Below, one piece after another: positions 56,548 to 64,000 of a DNA stretch of 64,000 nucleotides. The stretch's first letter is position 1. Each line of letters opens with the position of its first letter. The DNA is from Zavarzinella formosa DSM 19928 (lineage in GTDB: Bacteria > Planctomycetota > Planctomycetia > Gemmatales > Gemmataceae), in the NCBI RefSeq assembly GCF_000255705.1, contig NZ_JH636439.1, positions 1,414,335-1,478,334 of the forward strand, given 5' to 3'. The notes below the pieces were generated by a model. The model made no database searches. It saw nothing but the letters and a program-made list of their open reading frames with translations, and was not told the DNA's origin. The position numbers were made by a program, and so were the translations under genes.

Positions 56548-57846
56548 TTGATATTCGGCACGATCAACAGAATGATCCTGATGGAACTCATCAAGGTCTT
56601 CCTAATGGCCCTGACGGGCCTCACCGGCATGTTCATGCTCGGCGGGGTGATTCAGGAAGCCTCCCAAAAGGGGCTGAGTCCGGGCCAGATCCTGGTTGCC
56701 ATCCCGTTGATCATTCCGAACACGTTCCCGTATACGATCCCGGCGACAACGCTTTTTGCCACATGCATTGTCTACGGCCGAATGTCCGCTGACAGTGAAG
56801 TGTTGGTGCTGCGGGCTGCCGGGGTGAACATTTATCATTTGCTTTGGCCGGCAATTTTGCTGGGGATCGCCACCACCCTCGTCACCGCCGGCCTGTATTA
56901 CGACCCCATTCCAAGATCCCAGCGAATTCTCCGTGAACAGTTGCTGAAGGATGCCGAGCAGGTGATCTACAGCCTTTTGAAACGCGAGGGGGGCCTGCGG
57001 CAGAACAACCTTGATTTCGTTCTGTATGTCCGGGACGTGCAGGGCAAGGATTTGATTGACGTCGTGGTGAAGAAGCGGAAGGCTGACCGCACGGGATACG
57101 AGTTGGTGGCTCGCGCCCAGACAGCTCGAATCCGCGTGCAATACGTGACCGACGTTCCCGAGGGTGATCCGGATGATCCCGAGTCGAAGGGGACGACCAC
57201 CCGCCGGATCACCAATCCGGCGCTGCGAGTTGGCGGCCGATATGAACTGGTGGTGGTTATGGATCGTTGCGTGGTGGATTCCTTGAAGGGCGACACCGCG
57301 GCCGATCTTCACTATCAGGAATACTCCACCGCGCTGCCGGAGGCGATTTTCGGCAAGGACACCAAGGACCGGCCTTCTTCTCAGACGTGGAACGAATTGT
57401 TCGAGCGATTGGATGAGCTGCGTGTTGATATTGCCGATCAGGAAGCACAGGTCCAGAAGTTGGAGGCGGACAAGGAAAAGAAACACGATCTGAGCGGAAA
57501 AACCAACGGCGAAGTGGCCCGGGACATCCGAATATACACGATTTCGACACTCAATCGTTTCGTCGCCGGTGTCAGAACAGAGATGCAAATGCGGCCCGCG
57601 TTGTCGATGGGGTGCATGTGTTTTGTTCTGATTGGTTGTCCGGTCGGCATCTGGGCCAGTCGGTCCGATTATTTGAGCATTTTCATGATGTGCTTTCTGC
57701 CGACAATTTTGATCTATTACCCGATCCTGATGGCCACGCTTAATATGGCCAAGGACGGGAAGGCCCAGCCCTTTCTTGCCTGGACGCCCGATGTGGTGCT
57801 GGCTATCGGTTCGATGTTCCTGATTCGCCGCCTGATGAAACGTTGA
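56548..57846 (+). CDS. LptF/LptG-like inner-membrane permease
   Basis: 432 residues from TTG 56548, supported by CGGGAG 7 bases upstream; ATG 56572 is the alternative. Six TM helices: three at the N-terminus (MELIKVFLMALTGLTGMFML; PNTFPYTIPATTLFATCIVYG), a periplasmic jelly-roll (about 130-265), then a predicted coiled coil (about 268-312) and three C-terminal helices. The conserved MSADSEVLVLRAAGVN cytoplasmic loop for LptB is present. In LPS transport LptF and LptG work as a pair; only one is here. Coupled to the AsmA gene; overlaps the next gene tail-to-tail by 44 bases. Confidence 0.92.
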   Translation: MIFGTINRMILMELIKVFLMALTGLTGMFMLGGVIQEASQKGLSPGQILVAIPLIIPNTFPYTIPATTLFATCIVYGRMSADSEVLVLRAAGVNIYHLLWPAILLGIATTLVTAGLYYDPIPRSQRILREQLLKDAEQVIYSLLKREGGLRQNNLDFVLYVRDVQGKDLIDVVVKKRKADRTGYELVARAQTARIRVQYVTDVPEGDPDDPESKGTTTRRITNPALRVGGRYELVVVMDRCVVDSLKGDTAADLHYQEYSTALPEAIFGKDTKDRPSSQTWNELFERLDELRVDIADQEAQVQKLEADKEKKHDLSGKTNGEVARDIRIYTISTLNRFVAGVRTEMQMRPALSMGCMCFVLIGCPVGIWASRSDYLSIFMMCFLPTILIYYPILMATLNMAKDGKAQPFLAWTPDVVLAIGSMFLIRRLMKR

Positions 57847-58921
57847 GGCCGGTTTTTCCTCGTCGAGTCGGCGAAGAGGCCTCGTCGTGTTCGTCCTCGA
57901 TGTCGCCGACAATTTCTTCGAGGATATCCTCAAGCGTAATGAGTCCGAGGAGTTTTCGTTCCTTGTCACGCACCAAGGCCATCGGTCGGCGGGTTCGCTT
58001 GAACATTTGAAGTGCGTGGGTGATTGGATCGTCGGCGTTGATGTACTCGGCCGGGTAAAGAGCGTCCTCCAGCACGAGCACGTTTTTGAGTGTCAGGAAA
58101 TAGAACAGATTTTTCGTGTTCAAAATCCCCACCACATTTTCTTTCGTCCCGTCATACACAGGCAGCCGCGTGTGCCCGCACTTGCGCACGATGTCAAGCA
58201 CCTTGTTGGGTTTGGTGTGCAATTCAATGGCATCCATCCGGTCGGCGGGAACCATGCAATCCCGCACTTTTTTGTCCGTCAGTTTGAAGACGTTTTTCAC
58301 AAACAGGGCCTGATCCGATTCCAGCAGGCCGGCTTCCTGAGTGTCGTCCACCATCATTCGCAGTTCTTCGACGGACATCTTCGTTTCGTGATGGCCGCCG
58401 TCCGCGACACCGAGCCGTCGGAGTAAAAAGTGGCCGCTGGCGTTCATGAGGGCGAGGATCGGTCCGGTCACCAAGGAGAAGACATTGAACGTCCCGGCGG
58501 TCCACAGGGCCACCCGGTCGGGGGCGTGGATGGCGAACATCTTTGGAACCTGCTCGCCGAGGATCACATGCAGGTACGTGATAAAGGCAATCGACAAGCC
58601 CGTGGCGATTGTATGGCGGGTGAAGGCGTCACCCGTCAGCCCGATGAACACAAAGAAAGGTTCGAGCATTTGCTCGAAAATGGTTTCGCCGATGGCGCCG
58701 AGCGCGATGCTGGCCAGGGTGATTCCCAGTTGGGCGGCGGCGATGCTTTTGTCGAGATTGCCTTGGGCTTTCTGCACGGACTTCGCGCCGGGAACATTGG
58801 TCTGAACCAACTCCTCGACGCGGGTTTTGCGAAGCGAGACCAGGGCGAACTCGATGGCCACGAAATAGCCATTGATCGCGATCAGAACGGGAATCGCGAT
58901 CAGACCGAGGATAATCAACAT
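57803..58921 (-). CDS. CNNM/CorC-type protein (DUF21 plus CBS domains)
   Basis: 372 residues: DUF21 with four membrane helices (residues 1-190; ITLASIALGAIGETIFEQML, TYLHVILGEQVPK), then a CBS pair (about 215-340; RKCGHTRLPVYDGTKENVVG, MALVRDKERKLLGLITLEDI with the EEIVGDIEDEHDE end). Family members are linked to magnesium or cobalt export or regulation. No CorC_HlyC C-terminal domain is seen, only a polar tail. The last 44 bases overlap the convergent LptF/G-like gene. It follows the start of the S9 gene by 40 bases on the same strand. Confidence 0.94.
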   Translation of the reverse strand: MLIILGLIAIPVLIAINGYFVAIEFALVSLRKTRVEELVQTNVPGAKSVQKAQGNLDKSIAAAQLGITLASIALGAIGETIFEQMLEPFFVFIGLTGDAFTRHTIATGLSIAFITYLHVILGEQVPKMFAIHAPDRVALWTAGTFNVFSLVTGPILALMNASGHFLLRRLGVADGGHHETKMSVEELRMMVDDTQEAGLLESDQALFVKNVFKLTDKKVRDCMVPADRMDAIELHTKPNKVLDIVRKCGHTRLPVYDGTKENVVGILNTKNLFYFLTLKNVLVLEDALYPAEYINADDPITHALQMFKRTRRPMALVRDKERKLLGLITLEDILEEIVGDIEDEHDEASSPTRRGKTGLNVSSGGESGTSNR

Positions 58922-58961
58922 TCGGGCTCCGGCTTCCGTCTCGGGGTTGAGGGCGGGGCGA

Positions 58962-61067
58962 TCACTTGCCCCCCGGTGGAACGTATTTCGTCAGCCATGC
59001 GAAGACTTCTCTGTGCCAAAATTCGCTATTCTTCGGCTTCAACACCCAGTGGCCTTCATCGGGGAAGTTGACGAACCGGGATGGCACGCCCATGCGTTGC
59101 AAGGCCGAGAAGAGTTCATGCCCCTGACCGATGGGACAACGGAAATCGAGGTCGTTGTGAACAACGAGCATGGGGGTTTTGAATTTCTTCAAATTCCCGG
59201 CCAGTTTGTGCGGGCTAAACTCGGCATATTTGCCGGGCACCTCCCACGGCAGGCCGCCGTGTTCAAATTCGTCGAACCACAGTTCGTCCGTGGTGCCCCA
59301 CATGCTCTCAAAGTTCCAAACGGAGCAATGCGAAATCAGGCACTTGAATCGCCCGGTGTTCACGGCGAACCAATCCATCATGTAGCCGCCGAAACTGGCG
59401 CCGGCCGCCCCGATACGATCCTTGTCCACATAGGGGAGTTTCTCCACATAATCGGTCGCCTTCATCAGATCGCGGTAACACTTCCCGCCCCAGTCGCCGG
59501 AAATGTCATCGACGAATTTTTGGCCGTTCCCCGTTGATCCTCGCGGGTTGGGCAGGGCGACCACATAGCCTTGGGCCGCCCACAGGCTGGGGTTCCAGCG
59601 GTTGGACCAGCCGTCTTCCCAAGCGGATTGCGGGCCTCCATGCACGAGAAATGCGACAGGCCATTTCTTCGCCGGATCAAAGCCGGGGGGCTTGAGAATC
59701 CACATCTGCATTTTGATGCCGCCTTCGACCTCAATGGACACAGACTCCGGTTTGTTCACGTTGAGCTTGGCCAATAGCTCGTCGTTGGCCCCGTAAAAAC
59801 GCTTCAAATTGAGAACGCCGGGTTCGCTTTCCTTGCCGCCGATCATGATTTCATTCGGATGTACATAGGAAGATCGCATGCACACGAACGATCCGCTTGA
59901 TCCGAGCGAATGCAGGCTGGTCAGGTTGCCAATGCCGTTTGGATAGTGCGAGGATTTGCCGTCGGTTGAGAATGTGTAGGTAGCAACCGAACCCAGTTCA
60001 TCAACGAATGCGTGCAACGTCTCCGGTCCTGTCCATCCAAACTCGCTGATTGAAATGTCTATCTTTTCGCTCAGGTTTTTGGGCTTGCCGGAGAACGCGC
60101 CGTCCGGCGAGCAATCGACAACCAGAATGTCCCACTTGTCGGCCTCGTAACCGGCTTTTTTCTGGCTGCGATACGCAATCTTCTTGCCATCGGCGCTGAA
60201 TCGGGGGGAGTTATCCGCCGCCGGGTTGTCTTTCGTGAGGCTTGGCCAATCAATGGACTTGTTGTCCAGTGTCACCCGGCAGATGTCGTAATTGGTGCTC
60301 CATGCCTCGTCCTTGGCGGGAACCGCCGTGAAGACGATGTGTTTGCCGTCCGGAGTGAACGTGTGATCGTCCCCGGCGCTGAACGTCGAACTGGTGGGGT
60401 TAGCATCCCGGTTTCCCGGCGTGACATCGCGAACGTCCGTCCCGTCGGCTTTGCACACAAAAATGTGCTGCCGTTTGTCTTCTATATATTCGTCCCAATG
60501 TCGGTAAAAGAGCCGAGAGAAGACCTTCGCCTTCACCGGGCTTTTCTCGGCTTCGTCGATTTTAGCTTTGTTTTTTGCGTCGCTTTCCGCGAATGGCAGC
60601 GTGGAAAACTCCGGGAAGACCGATGAAACAAAGGCGATCATCGTGCCGTCCGGGGACCAGAGGCCATTGCTTGCCCCGGTGGAGATCGTGGTGAGTTGCC
60701 GGGCCTCTCCGCCGTTGATCGCAATCACCCACAGTTGATTGCTTCCGCTTCGGTTTGATTCAAAGAGAAGAGATTTGCCATCGGGACTCCAACGCGGGTG
60801 GCGGTCGCTTTTTCCTGCGTTCGTGAGACGGCTGGCCGCTTTGGTGCGGTCGGTGGGAATCAGCCACAGGCTCGTCGCCGTCTTGTTGCTTTCAAAGCTG
60901 ACTTCACCGATCTGACAGGCGACCAGATTGCCATCCGGGCTGATTTGCGCGTCGGCGACTCGCTTGAACCGGAACATATCGTCGATGGTCATGGCCCGCC
61001 GGTCATCGGCAATGGCCGGGAATGTCGTCATCAAAAGCAACCCCGTGAGGAGTGAAAATTGTTTCAT
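58962..61067 (-). CDS. secreted S9 family dipeptidyl/acylaminoacyl peptidase
   Basis: 701 residues from ATG 61067, chosen for the signal peptide (KQFSLLTGLLLMTTFPAIAD); the frame extends 94 codons upstream without protein character. A WD-like propeller (TolB-type blades, WSPDGKSLLFESNRSG, SPDGTMIAFVSS) precedes the catalytic domain with Ser in GASFGGYMM, Asp in HNDLDFRCPIG and His in PDEGHWVLKP. The PVAFLVHGGPQSAW oxyanion loop is clear. Exported aminopeptidase of S9C/DPP type. Confidence 0.95.
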   Translation of the reverse strand: MKQFSLLTGLLLMTTFPAIADDRRAMTIDDMFRFKRVADAQISPDGNLVACQIGEVSFESNKTATSLWLIPTDRTKAASRLTNAGKSDRHPRWSPDGKSLLFESNRSGSNQLWVIAINGGEARQLTTISTGASNGLWSPDGTMIAFVSSVFPEFSTLPFAESDAKNKAKIDEAEKSPVKAKVFSRLFYRHWDEYIEDKRQHIFVCKADGTDVRDVTPGNRDANPTSSTFSAGDDHTFTPDGKHIVFTAVPAKDEAWSTNYDICRVTLDNKSIDWPSLTKDNPAADNSPRFSADGKKIAYRSQKKAGYEADKWDILVVDCSPDGAFSGKPKNLSEKIDISISEFGWTGPETLHAFVDELGSVATYTFSTDGKSSHYPNGIGNLTSLHSLGSSGSFVCMRSSYVHPNEIMIGGKESEPGVLNLKRFYGANDELLAKLNVNKPESVSIEVEGGIKMQMWILKPPGFDPAKKWPVAFLVHGGPQSAWEDGWSNRWNPSLWAAQGYVVALPNPRGSTGNGQKFVDDISGDWGGKCYRDLMKATDYVEKLPYVDKDRIGAAGASFGGYMMDWFAVNTGRFKCLISHCSVWNFESMWGTTDELWFDEFEHGGLPWEVPGKYAEFSPHKLAGNLKKFKTPMLVVHNDLDFRCPIGQGHELFSALQRMGVPSRFVNFPDEGHWVLKPKNSEFWHREVFAWLTKYVPPGGK

Positions 61068-61099
61068 GTGGGTTGGAACCTTCGGAGGGGGTGAGACGA

Positions 61100-62320
<1,221 letters not shown>

Positions 62321-62447
62321 TCGCGAGTACCTCGCGGCATCGGTTACTGTTTGGACGGAACCTTTGGCCGTTTTGCTGATGGGAGTTTCTGAATCGCCTA
62401 TCTTACGAGAGCGGTTGCCGTGTCAAACAGAGTGGCCGACGATACTT

Positions 62448-62900
62448 TTAACGGGATTTGGTCGTCACCTTGGCGTAACCCACATCAGCCATGATGCTGG
62501 CGGCCCGGTTCGCATCAGCCACGGAATCAAACGTCACATAACCGACAAACTTTGAGCCGATCACGGTGAGAATGGCCCCGTGGAGGTTGATGCCGGCTCC
62601 TGCCCAGGCATGCTTGATGCGGTGGGCCAGTCCGGCCGTGTTGTCCCCCTCGACACGCATGACGATGGGATCGTTCACTTCGTTGAGGCCGACGGCCTTG
62701 GCCGCCCGAACCTGATCCAATCCCACAATGGGGGCCACGCACAGCGTGCCAAACCCCGGCCGATCCGAGTGACGCTGGGTGTAAACGTATTCCAAATCGG
62801 CCCCGGCTTCGTCGAGCCGACTTAACTTGTGGGCCACTCCGCCCGGTTCATCCTTCACGTCCACCGCCCATACGTGAATCCGGTCCATTTTGAAGCTCAT
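62448..62900 (-). CDS. double ACT domain protein
   Basis: 150 residues from ATG 62900 (AAGGGAAACC ribosome site). Two ACT-like beta-alpha-beta units: residues about 5-70 (IHVWAVDVKDEPGGVAHKLS) and 85-150 (IVMRVEGDNTAGLAHRIKHA). ACT domains bind amino acids or small ligands and usually sit in metabolic enzymes; free-standing pairs are typically regulators of amino acid metabolism. Gly-Gly/Gly-Leu turns at the ligand positions are present. Single gene. Confidence 0.85.
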   Translation of the reverse strand: MSFKMDRIHVWAVDVKDEPGGVAHKLSRLDEAGADLEYVYTQRHSDRPGFGTLCVAPIVGLDQVRAAKAVGLNEVNDPIVMRVEGDNTAGLAHRIKHAWAGAGINLHGAILTVIGSKFVGYVTFDSVADANRAASIMADVGYAKVTTKSR

Positions 62901-63360
62901 GGTTTCCCTTTCCGGTCCCCTGACAAGTTGCAAATGGATGATACAGGCTGCGTCGGGTGATGCAACCAGAAAACACCACTTGGGAAAACGAGGCAATACC
63001 GCCCGCGAGATGATGTTAAGCCGGGATTCGCGGATCAGGCCAGTCCGCCCATCCCCTTTCCGGCTCCTCGCTTTCGGCATCATTGTTAAATGATGTGTTT
63101 TCATCGTCCCGTCAGGAAATGTCGAATGGATTTGCGGAATTCATCCCCAAATGGGGCCAAACTGCCTTGACCCGTGACGGACGTGTGGTTATTCCCCGGT
63201 CGCATTCAAACTCACCCACACTCCGGGGGAGCCTGCGCGGAATTTATTCGCGCAGGCAATCCGGCCATGGGCCAACAGCGGGGGAGCCGACCGGTTGGGG
63301 GATCGGTCGGCAATTCAGATTATGGCAAACATTATGTCGGACGGGGAAAGGAGGCCGGGT
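62901..63360. other. intergenic region with structured leader
   Basis: 460 bases between the divergent double-ACT gene and the last gene. Near its right end are two strong hairpins (next feature). A less regular pairing CCCCGG (63194-63199) with CCGGGG (63223-63228) precedes them. No gene is supported. Confidence 0.5.
63231..63311 (+). promoter_or_regulatory. two tandem perfect hairpins in leader of last gene
   Basis: Hairpin 1: GCCTGCGCG (63231-63239) with CGCGCAGGC (63249-63257), 9-base loop. Hairpin 2: GCCGACCG (63286-63293) with CGGTCGGC (63304-63311), 10-base loop. They end 49 bases before the start codon, with no T-run after either, so a 5' UTR structural or regulatory element is more likely than a terminator. 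Confidence 0.5.
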
Positions 63361-64000
63361 GTGTTCCAGGCTAAATTGCAGGGATGGCGGCGACTGGCGG
63401 CGGGCTTGGCGCTCGTTCCCGGCCTCACGGGTGTCGGAATCGGCGCCCTCGGCCTTCAAGGCCGTGTTCTTGCGGAGGACAAACCGGCGGCGGTCGTCAA
63501 GGCGGACGAAGCCCGCGACTTGATGCGTCAGGCCCGCGAGGCCTACGATGCCAAGAACTATGGCAAGGCGAAGGAACTCGCCGAAAAGGCCCGCTCCCTG
63601 CGCGCCCCGTCCCAGTTCTTTGATGACACGCCCGAAGATCTTCTGGCGGACATCGCCAAGAAGAGCGGGGCCAAACCCGGCGGGGCGGCCAAGCCGACCA
63701 TCACGGACCCGCGTCGGCTTATGGGCATGGCCAAGCAATCACTCGAATCCGGTGATCTGGACAAGGCCCAGGACTATGCCTCAATGGCTCAGGCTAACGA
63801 AGGATCGGTTCGCTGGGGCTTGTTCGACGACACGCCGAGCTCCCTTTTGAAGGACATTCAGAAGGCGAAGACCAAGCGAGACCAGCATCAGGCCGACAAG
63901 TTGTTGGCCGACGCGAAGGCACTCCTCGAACGGCAGGCCGCCGACAAGCGGGAACGCCTCTCCAACCTGATGATGGCCGAGGAAAAGGCCCGTCAGGCCG
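63361..64000 (+). CDS. exported repeat protein, possibly secretin N-terminus, cut by window end
   Basis: At least 213 residues. GTG 63361 is chosen because AAAGGAGG lies six bases upstream; ATG 63334 is in frame. Signal-like start (LAAGLALVPGLTGVGIGALG), then TPR-like repeats of the form DLMRQAREAYDAKNYGKAKE, LMGMAKQSLESGDLDKAQDY with recurring FFDDTPEDLLADIAKK and LFDDTPSSLLKDIQKA. This repeat style is found at the N-terminus of planctomycete GspD-like secretins, but the secretin domain itself would lie outside the window. Other TPR proteins are possible. Confidence 0.7.
   Translation, partial: MFQAKLQGWRRLAAGLALVPGLTGVGIGALGLQGRVLAEDKPAAVVKADEARDLMRQAREAYDAKNYGKAKELAEKARSLRAPSQFFDDTPEDLLADIAKKSGAKPGGAAKPTITDPRRLMGMAKQSLESGDLDKAQDYASMAQANEGSVRWGLFDDTPSSLLKDIQKAKTKRDQHQADKLLADAKALLERQAADKRERLSNLMMAEEKARQA

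Overview
The window looks like chromosomal DNA from a planctomycete, most likely of the Gemmataceae. Evidence: planctomycete-specific secreted families (TIGR03067-like, TIGR03000-like), a giant PVC-type haem-binding cytochrome c protein, an MJ0042-type zinc finger protein, an ECF sigma factor paired with a WD40 Ser/Thr kinase, DUF1573 and many secreted beta-propellers. G+C is moderately high, which produces long antisense reading frames that are not genes. I see no rRNA, tRNA, CRISPR array, insertion sequence or prophage. Genes are short operons on alternating strands.

Layout. 1-2.9 kb: an RND efflux permease (cut by the window start) with its adaptor. 3.2-8.4 kb: an RCK-regulated channel-like protein, then an ECF sigma factor and a zinc-finger/kinase/WD40 protein. 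8.5-13.9 kb: a DUF805 membrane protein, a hybrid histidine kinase, a secreted alpha/beta hydrolase and a secreted beta-rich protein. 13.9-21.9 kb, minus strand: GspF, GspE, a DCC thiol protein, a CPA2 antiporter with an NAD-binding domain, a histone-deacetylase-fold enzyme and a GT-C-like membrane protein. 21.9-28.4 kb: DUF1573, a 64-residue membrane protein, a DUF5685-like protein with a Cys-rich tail, a glycine-zipper protein, a VOC protein, a Cys/Gly/Tyr-rich surface-type protein, a large hairpin, and an unlisted 34-residue membrane protein with its own terminator.

28.6-36.4 kb: a phospholipase-D-fold protein, a MacA/MacB-like pair without an ATPase gene, mnmE, an HxlR regulator divergent from a TIGR03067-like secreted protein, a small Tyr/Pro-rich secreted protein and an orphan CbiM. 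36.5-47.9 kb: a prolyl oligopeptidase, a PQQ-like propeller, a fatty acid desaturase-like protein, an O-antigen ligase-like protein, an acyl-CoA carboxylase beta subunit, a YidR-like propeller, an aldo/keto reductase and an MBL/beta-CASP RNase-type protein. 48-62.9 kb: the 1654-residue PVC haem protein, an AsmA-like protein in tandem with an LptF/G-like permease, a CNNM/CorC-type protein, an S9 peptidase, a zinc-finger protein with Asp/Arg blocks and a double-ACT protein. The window ends inside a secreted repeat protein that may be the N-terminus of a secretin.

Themes. Much of the content serves the cell envelope: efflux, type II secretion/pilus assembly, lipid and glycan handling, and secreted peptidases and propellers. 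The strongest lead for an undescribed system is the AsmA-like protein 17 bp upstream of a lone LptF/G permease, which together could form an inner-membrane extractor plus periplasmic lipid bridge. Other leads are a 132-residue insertion at the TolC-docking hairpin of the RND pump, an apparent L7/L12-like domain on the channel protein, the Cys-rich DUF5685-like cluster, the 34-residue membrane protein, and a structured leader before the last gene. All functional calls come from reading the sequence; no database search was run.
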